Assembly: GCA_004431415.1 (NCBI GenBank)
Contig: QPMI01000049.1
Location: 248,001 to 312,000 of the forward strand
Length of the DNA: 64,000 nt
Source of the DNA: Cyanophora paradoxa
Taxonomy: Eukaryota > Glaucocystophyceae > Cyanophorales > Cyanophoraceae
Direction: 5' to 3'
In this document: positions 33,894-46,900 of the stretch, in pieces
Layout: each line of letters starts with the position of its first letter
How positions within the stretch are numbered: the stretch's first letter is position 1
Notes under the pieces: model-generated
What the model was told of the DNA's origin: nothing
Databases searched by the model: none
Seen by the model: the letters and a program-made list of their open reading frames with translations, nothing else
Made by a program: the position numbers and the translations under genes

Positions 33894-34111
33894 CCGTAAA
33901 ACACTTAAGTAATGCGCCGGTAAGTAATGCGTTTTTGGACCCGGACCCCCAGTACGGTTAATTATGCGCCCCCGAATTAATGCGTTTTGTGTCTTCTGGC
34001 AGCGATATTAATGCGCCCCCAAATTAATGCGTTTTGTCAGCGGAAAACGCATTATTTCGGGACCGCATTACTTATATAATTAAGTGCCCGCATTACTTAA
34101 GTGTTTTACGG
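33894..34111. mobile_element. MITE-like element with CCGT termini and TA duplication
   Basis: The element is 218 bp. It starts CCGTAAAACACTTAAGTAAT and its last bases are the reverse complement of that start, with TA at both outer edges (33892-33893 and 34112-34113). Inside are two tandem units with TTAATGCGCCCCC and AATTAATGCGTTTTGT. It carries no coding capacity. TIRs and TA duplications are typical of Tc1/mariner-type non-autonomous elements, but the family is not proven. Confidence 0.75.
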
Positions 34112-34559
34112 TATCATATATACCTATGCAGCGGTGCCACCGTGCCAGCGGCTATGCTAGCCTAGTAGACATTGCTAGTATACTAGTACCGTAGTACTAC
34201 GGTAGTAGAGTCTAAGTAGACTACTAGCCTAGTAGTAGTAGCTATAGTACTAGTACGTCGTCAATGACTCGTCAATGAGTCGTCATCATCGCGAGCTCGA
34301 GCACAGCTCGTTTTTTTTACCGGTCGACCCGACAGTGGGGCCGACACGGCCAAATATCCGGTTTCGTTAAATTCCCCTCGGGTTTTCGCAATTCGGAATT
34401 CCCCGGCTTTAGGCTTTAGCTAGTGCAATCTACCCGGTAGCATGCCGGCTACCCTTGCCCATACAACGGGCATGTCGAGTCGATTAGGAAAAACAACGAG
34501 CTGTGAGCTAGCTATAGAGTTTCCAACTGTCCAAAGTTTCCATTGTATGTGAATGGCCT

Positions 34560-34870
34560 GGCCAGCATGCATACCCCGGTCCCCGGGCCCCGGGGCCGGG
34601 CCCGGGGGGCCCCGGGCCGGCCGCCGAGTCGGCGCCGACCCGGCGCCGGCCGCGCCGCCCGCTGCAGCTGCCAGCTGGGGCCGCCGGCGCCCGGCGCCCG
34701 CCGCCCGGCGCCCGCCCGGGGGCCCGGCCGGGCCGCGCCCCGGGGCCCTGACCGTGCCGGCGCCCGAAAAGGCCCCGATTCCCCCGGGGGGCCCGAATCG
34801 CGAATCCCCGACGGCGCCCGATCGCGAATCGGGATTCGCGAATCGCGATTCGCGATTCGCGATCGCAACT
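34560..34870. repeat. Extreme GC palindrome block
   Basis: Positions 34572-34745 consist almost only of CCCGGG, GGGCCC, GGCGCC and CGGCCG motifs. Positions 34796-34864 repeat TCGCGAATC-like units (about six). Similar GC blocks occur at 60620-60780 and 60950-61140. No coding evidence. Confidence 0.6.
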
Positions 34871-35096
34871 TCAAAGGCTTAAGCTTCGCAAGCGGCCGCG
34901 CTCTAGATCTATATATAGTATCGGTATATCGCGGCGTACGTACTGTAAACGTAGAAATTTTCGTCGAGACTTGATTTCGACAAAACCTGAAAATCGTGAC
35001 GAAAATATGATTCGACAGCATCATATTTTCGTCAGCCCCGCGAATCCTCCATTGACGTGTTACATGTACAAAATTTCAGTTCAAGATTATCAAATA

Positions 35097-35358
35097 CCGT
35101 GTGGCACTATAATACCGCGCCCACTTAATTACCGCGGTACCAAATTACCGCGTCGAGAATTTGGTAAAACGCGGTAATTTGGTACCGCGGTAATTCGCTG
35201 CTGAGACGTCCCCCCATACAGTACCCCCCCGAATAACCGCCCCATACAAGCCTCAAGTTTTTTAAAACGCGGTGATTTGGTACCGCGGTATTTTGGCCAC
35301 CCTCGGGCCGGAGTTTCTAACGCGGTAATTTATGCCGCGGTAATTTAGTGCCACACGG
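35097..35358 (+). mobile_element. 262-bp MITE-like element, copy 1
   Basis: It begins CCGTGTGGCACTATAATACC and ends TTTAGTGCCACACGG, with TA on both sides (35095-35096 and 35359-35360). Inside are many GGTACCGCGGTAATT palindromic blocks. Copy 2 at 35499-35760 is the same length and is its reverse complement with few changes. Confidence 0.85.
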
Positions 35359-35498
35359 TATTCGTCAAAGCGCTAGCGCTGGTCTGACGAATATAGACGA
35401 AATAAAGACGCTGTCGAAGCTTAAGATTCCTACGTTTACAGTACGTACTACCACTGTCTACCAGGTACGCGTACGGTGCGGCGTACCGCGGCGTACTA

Positions 35499-35760
35499 CC
35501 GTGTGGCACTAAATTACCGCGGCATAAATTACCGCGGTAAAAACTCCGGCCCGAGGGTGGCCAAAATACCGCGGTACCAAATTACCGCGTTTTAAAAAAC
35601 TTGAGGCTTGTATGGGGAGGTAATTGTGGGGGGTACTGTATGGAGCGAATTGGCTGCAGCATATTACCGCGGTACCAAATTACCGCGTTTTAACAAATTC
35701 TCGGCGCGGTAATTTGGTACCGCGGTAATTAAGTGGGCGCGGTATTATAGTGCCACACGG
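35499..35760 (-). mobile_element. 262-bp MITE-like element, copy 2 (inverted)
   Basis: It begins CCGTGTGGCACTAAATTACC and ends TATAGTGCCACACGG, flanked by TA (35497-35498 and 35761-35762). It lies in opposite orientation to copy 1, 140 bp away, so the pair forms a large hairpin-capable structure. Confidence 0.85.
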
Positions 35761-36440
35761 TACGGTACGCCCGGCGGCCGTAGGCCCGTAGTACGGTACC
35801 AGCGTTACGGCGGCGGCGTACCGCGGTCCGCGGCCGCTACCGCCGGGCCGGCGCCGGCGCCGGGCCGGCGCCGGCGGTACCAATTAATTGCAACGTTAAA
35901 ACGGCCGTACCGGTTAATTACTGGCCAGTATAACGATCGCGAACTCTGCGGAGTCTGCGACTCTGCGCGCAATTTAGATATCGATTGCAAGCTGGCGTAC
36001 CGTAGTACGCATTGCTGTTACTAATTATAAGTTGACCGTCGGACCGGACTCGGACGTTCAAACGTGATCCGCCGCCGGACCGCCGGGGCCCGGCCCGCCC
36101 GGGGCGCCGGGGGCGGTCACCGGTGCTTCGCCGAGCTCGACTCCGAGTCGACGACTCGACGTCGAAGACTGTCGAAGCCCGGGCGGCCGCATGCGCGCAG
36201 CGCAGCACAGCCGACTCGGCGAGCTCGAGGCCGCATGCGCGCAGCGCAGCGCAGCGCAGCAGCAGATGTGTACGTGTCCCAGCCTCAGGACCTGCAGCCG
36301 GCAGCCGTCCAGCGCTGTCAGGCCACGCACGGCGCGGGCGCGCGCCGCTCTAAATCGTAGGACGAAGCTGCAATTGTAGATCATTTGCAGCGCCCCCCGA
36401 GGCCTCCGGCCCGCCCCCCGTCCCCCGCCCCCGCCCCAGA

Positions 36441-39400
36441 ATGGCCCTCGAGCCTGCGGCGGTCGCTGGCTTCGCGGGGCTCGCGGCCGAGGCGTGGGCG
36501 GGGGGCGCTGCGCCCAAGGAGCCCGCCGCCTCTGACATGGAGATCGCGCGCCTTGAGCTGGCGGCGCTCTCGACGGCTCCCCGCAGCATCGCCTACTCGC
36601 ACCCGGCGATCGACCCGGCCCCGAGCGGCAGCCCCAGCGCGCGGCCCCGCCGCGGCACGCGCGCTGGCTCGCCCGGCCCCTCCCCCGCCGCGCACTCGGC
36701 CCCGCAGCCGCGCCTCTCCATCCGCGCGTCGTTCCGGGCCCGCCCCGAGGGCCCCGGGCTGTCCGCCGCACTCCCCTTCCTCCCCTCCGCCCTCCTCTCC
36801 TCGCTGCCCGGCCTCGCCCAGCTCGCCAGGGCCGCCCAGGGCGAGCGCGCCACCTCCGCCGCCTTCGAGGGCGCCGTCCTCCTCGTCGACGTGAGCCGTA
36901 CCCCCCCTCTCCTCCCCCCCCTCGCAAGGGGTCCCCTCTCTCACTCACTCCGCCGCCCTGGCGGGATACCCAGGTGAAGAACTTCTCCTCCCTGGCCCGG
37001 TCCCTCGTCTCGGCCCCAGACCGGGTACCCCGCTTCCTGCCCCTCTCCCGCACACGTACATGTACCCCTCCTCTGAGCTTGAGTGCGCAGCTGACGGCGA
37101 CGCTGAGGCGTTACTTTTCCATACTCGTCGCCTGCTTCCACGTCCACGGCGCCGAGGCGGGCCCCGCACTTTCAGATCAGATCAGATCAGATCGGATCAG
37201 ATCTGACCTGACCTGATCTGATCGCGCAGGTGTTGCAGTACGGAGGGGACGCCGTCCTGGCGTTTGTGCCCTGCCGCGCGGGGCGGCCCCTCGGGGCCGC
37301 CGCCGCCGCCGCCGTCCGCGCCGCCATCGAAGTCCGCGCCATCGCGTTCGAATCCGACGGGTTCCGTTTGGAGGCCCACCAGGGCATCGGTACGCCTTCC
37401 CAAAAAATTCAAACCGACTCTACCGGTACCCCCCGAGCGTCTCTTGTTCGCAGGCGTGGGGCAGGTGGACCAGTACCTCCTCCTAGCAGCCTCGGGCAAG
37501 GCGGCCACGCTCGTGTACGCCGGCGACGCCGTCGCGCAGGGTGCAGTACCCCCCTGAGACCGACCGCCCCCCCCCCCAAAAAAACCGCCTCTCACCGGTA
37601 CTCCGCGCCGCCGCAGCGTGCGAGGCGCAGGCGCTCTCCCGGGGTACCGAGGTCCTCCTGTCCCCGGAGGCCTCTACCCTCGTCCAGGGGATCTTCCCCG
37701 TCGAGCCGGTGTACCCCCAAGAGAGGCCGGATGGCTTCGCGGGGGCGGCCGCCCCGCCGGCGCGGACCGCGCATCGGCTGGATCCCGCCGCTTTCCAGGG
37801 CGCCGCCTCAGGCTCTTGGGTGCGGGAGCTCGAGCTTGAGCTTGATCATGAACTCAGGATCGCCGTTTTCTCTCCCGCGCCGATCTGATTGTTCGAATTC
37901 GCAGGCCGCCCGTCGCTCTAGATCTGGCTCGGGGAAGATGCCTCTCACCCTCACGAACCCTTGCTCGTGCGGGACGCCCCTTCCCGCCGGGGAGCGCCCC
38001 CCGGCGGCCCGCTTCCCCGCCCTCGTCCCCTACTCCGACGTGCTCCTCGCTCTCGCCCCGGGTACGTATACGTGCGCGCGCGCGCGCGCGCGACCCCGCG
38101 GCCGTTCCTTCGCTCTTCGCTCTGGATCGATTCGGAGCCGTCCAGGAGCGGCGGCGTGGGGTACAGCCGATGTGGGGGCCGTTCGTCCGGCCTTTGTCGT
38201 CTTCGGTACGGCCCGCGCCGCCCCGCGCTCGCCCCTCACTGACGCAGCGGGTCACACGCGCGCGCGCGCGCGCTCGGCAGCCGCCTTCCCGTGAGTCCCG
38301 CCCCCCCCTCCCCCACCGCACTTCGTTCGCCCTGGAACCCGCTTCGTTCGCAGGGAGCTGGACCTCTCGCGGCTCCAGCGGCTGGCCCAGCGGCTCGGCG
38401 GCTCGGGCTCCGACGGGGCCCTCGAGCGGAAGCAGGCCACCGCCCGCCACGCCGCCCGCTTTGGGCAGGCGCGCGCGCCCCGCTAAGATTCGATCCTTGG
38501 AGATTCGAATTCGAGCTAATTTTGATTTGCCCCGCGCGGATTCGAGCGCAGGTCGCGAGGGCGGTCCACCGCCTCGCCGCCGAGTGGGGCGGCCACTGCA
38601 ACAAGGCGAGACTAGATCTCCAAGATTCGATCCGATTCGATCCGGATTTGATCCGAGGCGTCGTCCCTCAGGTCTTCGCTGACGAGAAGGGAGCGTCCGC
38701 GCTCCTGGGCTTTGGGGTCGCCGGCTCGAGCCACGAGGACGGTGCGGGGATGCCGCCCGCGCATGCGCATGCGCAGCGAGACGGGAGCCTCAGAATATCT
38801 GAGATCTAGAGGGCGTGCCGTGCGCGGGGTACAGACGCGGAGCGCGCGGTGCGGGCCGCGCTGGCGCTGCAGCACTGGTTCGCCGAGGGGCGCGCCCCCT
38901 TCGCCTGCGGCGTGCGTACCCCCCTCTTTGATTAATTTTTCTCGGGCCTCTCCGCCGAGCCCCTGCTTCGTTCGCAGGTGGCGGGGGGTAGGGTCTTCGC
39001 GGGCGCTCTCGGCTCCGAGTGCCGCCAGGAGTTCGGCATGATCGGCGACGCGGTACCCCCGCCTCGTCTTCCCCCCCCCTTATCTTACGCTTCGCCCGCG
39101 CCGGGTACCCCCCAGGTGATCCTGGCGTCTCGTCTGATGTGCGCGGCTCGGGGCGAGGAGGAAGCCGGCAAGGCCACGGTTCGCTCCAACGCGCGGGGAC
39201 GGACGGCTATAAATAGGCTAGGGGGGAGGGGGGGGGGTTTCAGCCACCTCCCGCGGAGGCGGCTCGCACGCTCGTAAGCCTGCAACTCAGAGGGGATATG
39301 CGCTGCCGTGTCTAGATCTGCCCGCGGCCTCCCCCAGAGCGGAACCCGCCGCACAGCTACGCCTAGCCTGAAACGAAGACGTCTGGTTTGATGTTTATCG

Positions 39401-40910
39401 CTGCGGCGCGGCCGGGCGGGCAGGCGGCGCAGCGGACGCTGTGCGATGAGGCCGTCCGCGAGGCGGTCCTCTCCCTCGCCGCCTCCCGCGGTCCGTCCCG
39501 CCCCGCCCCGCCCCGCCCCGCCCCCCCCTCAAAATTCCGCCCCGCCCCGGCACGGACTCTCTACTGAGATCTAGAGCTGTTCCTCGAGAGAGGCCCGCCC
39601 CGAACCCTCGAGCTTAAGTTTGAGGCGCCATATCTGAAACTAAGCAACATTTAAAACATTTAATTGAGCTCAGCACTCCGCCCCGCTCGGACTCTCTCCT
39701 GAGAGTCCGTGAGAGGGCGTGCCGGTTTTCGCTCTGATTCGCCGCGCGCCGGCGCGCCCTCCGCAGGGCGGCGGCCGACGGTCGCCTTCGACGCGCTGGC
39801 GCCCGTCACGTGCAAGGGCTTCCCCCACCCCCTCCACGTGCGCGCGCCCGCTCACCCGAGCCCCGCCCGCTATGTTTGGCTTCGTTCGCAACCCGCGGTC
39901 GCCCGGCCGGCGGCCGCGGCCCGCCTCTCTGATCGCGGGCCGGGCGGGGGTACCGGTAGGTCTTTTGCCCGCGGGAGCGGGGCGAGGGCGAGGGGGCGAC
40001 GGCTTCGGAGGCGGACACGGCGAGCGACTCGGGCGCCGGCACGGGCCCCCGCCCCCCTCGGGCGCCGGCGCAGGCCGCCTCGGCCGCCTCTCCCGATCCG
40101 GACCGCGAGGCGCCGCGCACGCCAAAGACTCCCAAGACGCCGCGCTCGCCCTTGGGCGCGGGGGCGGCCGGCGCCGGCCGCGACTGCGACCCCGCGCCGC
40201 CTTCTCCGCCTCCGTGTCGGCCAAGGGCGGCTGCTTCGGGTTCAGGTTCAGCTTCCGCCGGCTGGGCCTGCACGCTCCCGCCCTCGTCGGCGCGCCCGGC
40301 CCCGTCTCATTGTCGAAGCTCCTCATCGATTCGCTTTCTAAGTAGCCTCGCAGGGCGGCGGGACGAGGTGGCGGCGGCGCGGCGGGCGCTGGCGGGCGCC
40401 GCGGCGGCGCGGCGCGGCCTCACGGTGGTCGTCGAGGCAGAGGCCGGGCTCGGTCCGCGCCCGGCCCCACCCGGCGGCCGCCCCTATAATAACTTCCTGT
40501 TTGAATTCACGGCTTGAACTGACTGACACGGCCTGATCCCTCCGCCGGCTTCGAATTCGATCCGCGGCAGGCAAGACCGCTCTGCTACAGGCGCGCCCGG
40601 CCCGGACCAACTCCCGCGCCCCGCGCCCCTCGCCGATCGCGACTGTCTGACCGGCGGCGCCGCCCGCCCGCCCGCCCGGCGCGCGCAGGAGGTGCAGCGG
40701 GAGTGCTTCCAGCGGGGGGTCACAGTCCTGCGCACCGCAGCCGAGGCGACCGAGGTAGGAACAAAACGAAACACGATTGCTGCTCGGCTCTGGATCTAGA
40801 TCTGTCGGACCGTTAACGCGGAGGATCGATGTCGCACTCGCTCTAGATCCGAGCTCTAGATCTTAAGGCCTCGCCCCGCGCGCTTCCTCCTGGGTCCGAC
40901 GGTCCCCGCG

Positions 40911-40948
<38 letters not shown>

Positions 40949-43900
40949 CCTGCACTAGGTATTCCTGGTCGCGCCTCGAATTCCTCCCAATCGATTTCCG
41001 GTGCGCAGGAGGCGACGCCGTTCTGGGCGCTGCGCCGCCTCGTCCGCTCCATCGCCGACGCCTCCAGGTGCCGCCCCGCCCCCCTTCTTTTCAGCTTGCT
41101 CTCAGCCGGACCGCCCCTTCCCCTCTTCTCCCCTGCAGCCGGGACGCGTTCTGCGGGCGGCTGGAGGGGCGCGGACTGCTCTCCCGCGACGACGCCTCCG
41201 AGCTCTGGTCCGGTCTCTTTGACGAGGTGCGCCCCGATCCGAGCGCGGCGGTTCTCTGGTCTATAATTAGCCATGGGAAGGGTGTGCGAGTGGACGGATT
41301 GGATTAGAACGCGGGTGCTAGAGCTGGGACGGGTCCTAGAATTAGAATCAGCTGATTCAAATTAGAATTAGATTGGATTGAAATGCGGAGGGGGGCCTGG
41401 ATCGGCCCTGCATCGGGGAGGAAAGTCCCCCACCCGGCCCAGCCTGCCCCGCGCCGGCCCGGCCGCGGCCGTCGGTCCGGTCGTGAACGCCGGGCGCGTC
41501 CCGCCGCGCAGGCGAAGAGCACTGCGGACTCTGAATCGGCGACCGACGCCGACGCCGCCGACGGCCGCGGCCGCGAGGTGCGTCGTCGCTCCGCGGGCGC
41601 CCCTCCGTGCGGAAGGAAGCTTAAGGAAGGGGTTCGATCGGCCTCGCCTCGTACCTGGCCTCGTACCTGCGTGCGCCAGCCGCCCGGGACGGTTAGAGTT
41701 GATAAAGGACACCCAGTGCAAGCAAGTCTTCGCGCCTCGAGGTCGAAAGATAGAAGGCCGCCGCTCCGCCCAGGAGCCCGCCTCGCGCTACGCGTCCTCA
41801 GTGACCGCCACCCCCCATAAGGCCCTCAACCCTTATCTCCGCCGCTCCGCGCGGAAGGAAGGAAGGGGTTCGATCGGCCTCGCGCAGCCCCAGCCGCGGC
41901 CGCAGTTGCCTCGAGCTCCGCCTACGGAGGAGGACGACGAGCCCGACCTGCCCGGCGGGCGCTTTGAGTTCGGCCGCCGCGGCAGCTACGAGGGCCGGCC
42001 CCGCCGCCTCTCCGCCTCCAGGCACTCCCTCCCCCCCTCCCCCCTTCACCTCCCCCCCCGTCTTACCCCGTACCCCCAGCTCGGCGTCGCACGAGAGCGG
42101 GGTGCTGGCCCCCGTCACGCGCATCCTCGGGCAGCTCGTGCGCCTCTCATTCGATCGATCCCGATCGCAATCGCGTTCGATCCCGAAAACGGCGACGCCG
42201 GCAGGTCCGAGCGCTCGAGGCGGAGCGGGCCCACGCGCCCGTCGGGGACCCGGACCCGCCGGAGGGCCGCGAGGGCCGCCCGCGCTCCCTCGAGCTCTGC
42301 CCCCCCGCCGCCGTGCGCCGTACCCCCCTCTGAGCCCCCCCGTCTTCGAATTTGACTGAGGCGCGCGGGCTGCGAACGAAGGTCGCCGTCTTCTGCGAGG
42401 ACGTCCAGTGGGTACGCCGATGTTTCGTTTTTGTCTCTACCCCCGGCCCCGTTCCCGGATGCGAAGCGAACGGACTGCGTTCCTGGCCAGCTCGACCCGT
42501 CCTCCTGGTTCGTCCTGCGGCAACTTCGCGACGCGTGCCCCCGCCTCGTGGTGCCGTACCCCACTTTGCACCTCTCTTTTCATCCGCTCTCCCAGTTCGC
42601 TTTTCTCACGAAGCTCTACCCCCAGCTGGTCTTCTCGCTCCGCATCCAGCCCGAGCGGGAGCCTCCCGTGCACGTCCTCGTCTTGCTGGGGTACATCGCC
42701 GAGGTGCGCTGACCCCCCCCCCTCAACCCCCTCCTCCCCCCCCCTCTTCTCCCCTCCCCGCCCCTTCTGATCGGTGCAGGCGTCCTCGCCCCTGGACGCG
42801 GCCGGGGCCGACCACGACGTCGACGTGAGCCCCGCTTGGCTCAGCTCATCTGAGCTCATCTGAACCCGAGCAGGCCCCGGACTCCGGGCGTACGGGGGTG
42901 CAAACGTCGCCGCGCGATCCGGGGGCCGCCTCGGCGCAGGGGGTATCGGGATCTTTCCTGCAGCTGGTCTCGGACGTCACGCCGCCCCCCACGAACCCGT
43001 TCACCAGCCCGACTCTGGGGGCGGCCCCCGCGCCGGACCACGGCCACCACCGCCCCGGCTCGCTCGCCCACATGCCCTCTCTGGATCTTGGGAGCGGCCG
43101 CGGCCGGCGGGCGGGGCCGGGCGGATCGGCCCCGCTCGTCCGGCTGGGCACCGACCCCCGGCGCCCCTTCGACGTACTCCACGTCCGCCTGGGGCCCCTG
43201 TCCCCCGCCGACTCGCTCGAGCTCCTCACGGTACCCCCCTCCTCTCATTCCCCCCCTCCCCCCCTTGACCTTCTTGAACCGACGCCGACGCTCGTCCCGG
43301 CAGAGCGTATCGAGCCGCGCCATGATCCAATGGAAGCAGGTCCGCGCGACCGGCCCCCCGGGGGGCCCAGCCCTCCGGAGTGTTCCGCGGCCGATCGGTC
43401 CTTTCCCCCCTCTCGTTCCCCCCCCCCCCCCCCCCCCCCCGCAGAGCGACGTGGACGTGGTGCTACAGAAGGCGGGCGGCGTACCCCTCTTCCTCGTCGA
43501 GATCGTCCGCGCCGCCTCCCAGGTGGGACCCGGCCCCCGGCCGCCGCTTCGAATCCAGGGCCGACCGGCCGGCTGATCTCGCGGCAGGCGGCTGGCGGGG
43601 GGCGGACGCGGCGCTCGAGCTCGATCCGGGCCTCCGTCGACGCCGACGTGCTCGTCCCCGACACGGTACCCCCCCTTCCCTCCCCCCCCTCCCCCCCCGC
43701 CGACGTTTGCCGGGGTACGTGTACAGGTCCAGCAGCTCCACCTGGCCAACTTCGACCGCCTTTCGCCCGGCGCCCAGCAGGTGCCCGTCCAGCCGGGGTG
43801 GGGGATGGGGGCGGGAGTCGGGAAGGGATGGATGCGCGTGGGCCGGGTTGCGCGCGGGCGGGCGCCGGCGGTCGCGCGCGGGGCCCACTGCCCAAGTTTT

Positions 43901-46900
43901 CAAGCTCCTCCTCCGCTCACTCTCCCGGCTCGCACTCCCGGGCGGCAGGTGGCGCGGGTGGCGTCCGTCGTCGACAGCAACTTCACCATCGAGGTCAGCC
44001 CAGATTCGGGCCCTGATGAGCTTCCTCTAGCATCGCTCTAAAGAAATCTAGAGCTTCGAATTCGAATTCGCGTGCTTTGAATTCGTCAGCCCCGATTCAC
44101 GGGCTTCGAATCCGTCTGGCATAGCTCTATAGGGAGCTAGGGACCGCCACGACGTTCCAGCAATATTCCCTGATGCCCGGGCCGGGAAAAGAAAGCTTGC
44201 TGACGGGGGGCGGGCAGGGGATCCGGCGGGCGGCACCGGAGGGACCCGACGCCGTGACCACCGCCTTCGTCATCTCCGCCTTCCTTCAGGTCCCCGCAGC
44301 CCCGCGGCCCCGCCCCCGCGTTTCAAGTTTCTAGCCTGCCTTACGGGCGCCGGGAGACTTGAGCTTATCATAATAGGGGCGCAACGCACGCAACGCGCAC
44401 GCAGCCGACGCACTCATTTCATGATCGATCATACGTGAATCTAGATCTTCGCCGCCTAGGTCTTTCTGAACGTAGCCATAGGTTATTATTCTCCAGCGCA
44501 AGCTTTTAAGCATTATAGCCTTTGCGTAGCGTAATTTGAGCCCGGGTGGCGCAGCTGCGGGGGGCGGGGGTGATCCAAGCGAACGGGGCGGGCGGGGGCT
44601 CCGCCGGCACCGACCTCGACGAGCAGGTGCGCCCCGCAGGGCCCGCGAGGCGGGGCCCGGGTCGGGGGCCCCTGTCTAGCGCTGTCTAGCGGTCCAAGCG
44701 GGGCCGGCGCCCCGCCGGCGCCTCCGACCGAGCTGAGCGTTTCATTGCGGGCAGGTGGACCCGGCGGGGTTCGAGGAGGAGGACTTCGGGGCGTGGCCGA
44801 TCGTCACCGAGCCCTTCAACTTTCGCAACAGCACCTACAAGGCCCGCCCAGATCTAGATCTAGAGCAGAGCCTTAACGCCGGCTGCCTTTGATTGACAAG
44901 GGCCACAAACACCCGCTTACAAGCACCTTAGTCACACGCTGCTTTTATAATGCGAAGCACCTACAAGGCCCGCCCCGCTCGCCCCGCGCTCTAGATCTAG
45001 AGCGGAGCATATATATGTAGATCTAGATACACGCTGCCTTTGATTTATGGCCCTTGATTTTTTTTTGATTTTTGCACCTGCCCGCCCGCCCCGCGTTAGC
45101 TTCAATATTTTAGTGCATGCCGCCTTCAACTTCTTCGACTAATGTATGCTGGCTACGACTTCTCTGACTCGGTCGCGCAGGACGCGATCTACGGGAGCAT
45201 CCCCGAGCAGCAGCGGCGCGAGGCGCGCCGCGCCGCCCCGCCCCATCCCCGCCGGCGCCCGCCCGCCCGCCCCGCGACCTGGGCCTAGGCCTAGGCCTAG
45301 GCCGCCTGGCCCAGATCTAGTTTCGCGCACCGCGGCCGTCGCTTGCTTGGGCCGTCGTTCCGCCCCTGACGCCCCGCCCCCCGCCCCCCGCCCCCCGCCG
45401 CAGGTGCACGGGCGGCACGCGGCGTGGCTCGAGTCGGACCCGCGCCGCGCCCTCTCCGAGTCCGCCGGCCTCGCGTGCGCAGTTGTACACGTACCCCGGC
45501 AGCCTCTATACCCTCCGGGGCCTCGACATGTACCACCCTAGGCCTCGGCCTTGGAGCCGCGAGCTAGTTATAGACGCCTCGATATCATCCTCGAGCTCGG
45601 CCCTGGCCTTCCTCCGGATCATATGACCTGGGTTCGGCAGGCTGCACTGGGCGCGGGCGGGGGAGCCGCTGCGCGCCCTCCCGCACCTGGAGCGGGCCGG
45701 CCGCCGCGCCTACGAGACCCTCTCCCTCTCCCAGGTGCCCGGGGGTGATCGAGAAGCTAAGCTAGAGTCCTCGAACGAATCTCTGAGATCCGATAAGTTT
45801 CAGCTTAGAGCTTGTCTTAGTAAACTCAGCTTAGAGCTTGTCCAGTGTCTAAACTAAACTAAACCGATGGCATCTAACAATCTGCTCTGCAGGCGCGGAC
45901 GATGATGGCGGGGGCGGGGGCGGCCGTGGAGATGCTGGGCCTCGCCGGCCCCGGGGCCCGCTTCCTTCCCCCCGAGCTCCGCGCCGCCGCCCCGGTCCCG
46001 CTCCGCGGCCCGCCCCGCGCCGCCCCGGCCCCGGCCCCGGCGCCCCCGAGCGACGCCGACGACGAAGCCGACGGTCCCGAGGCCGACCGGTGCGCGCGGC
46101 GGGCGCGCCCTAGGCAACAACAAAAACCCAAAGCAGACGGGAACCGTGCTGCTCTGCTAACTATATGTAACCAGGTGGAGCGCGGGGGGCTCCATCTCGG
46201 GATCGAGCGCGTGCTGGAGGGCGGTCCCCGCGGAGGAGGCGGAGCGGTGGCGGCTGGCGCGCCTCGCGGCCCTGCGCACGTGGGCATTCGCCGAGTTCCG
46301 CCTGGGGCGCCACTCCGCCGCCTCCGACCTCGCCGTGCGCCCCGTCCAGTCGGAGCTCTAGCCTCTAGATATAAGAGCTTATACTTGCTATAATTGATAA
46401 TCTCCTTGCTATAGCTATAGCTCCTTGGTATTCAGCTCTGGCCGTTGCTCTTAGTTCCGCCTCCAAGGCTCGCGATCGGCCGCCGCCCCGCCGCCTCCGA
46501 CCCGATCGCGAGTCGGAGCTCTGGATCTAATTAGATCTAATTATAAGAGCTTATAGCTGTGAATAATCTCCTTGCCCCGAGTTCCTTTAGTTAGCTCTAG
46601 ATTCAGTCGTTGCGCCGCGATCGCTCGCTTTACTTTCGCCGCAATTGATGTCGACATCGCTCACGTTCCGGCGCTATGCTCCCTCGCCGCGCAGACGCTG
46701 TGCCTGGAGAACTTGGGAGAGGCGCTGCCCACCCCGACATCCGCGGGGCCCATCGCCGGCCTCCGTGCGCTCGTATAATCGAATCACTCAAAGCCCACTG
46801 ACCGCGAAGAGCTCAAATCTAACATAAAACCGAATCTTCCTTGCGCTTACGCTGAATCTTAAGCGTAGCTTGGCTCTCTTGTTGAGCCTAGTACTAGTAC

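Noticed and set aside
35097-35760. One large element with 60-bp terminal inverted repeats
   Set aside because: The inner ends also carry the same TIR and TA borders, so two inverted 262-bp elements explain it better.
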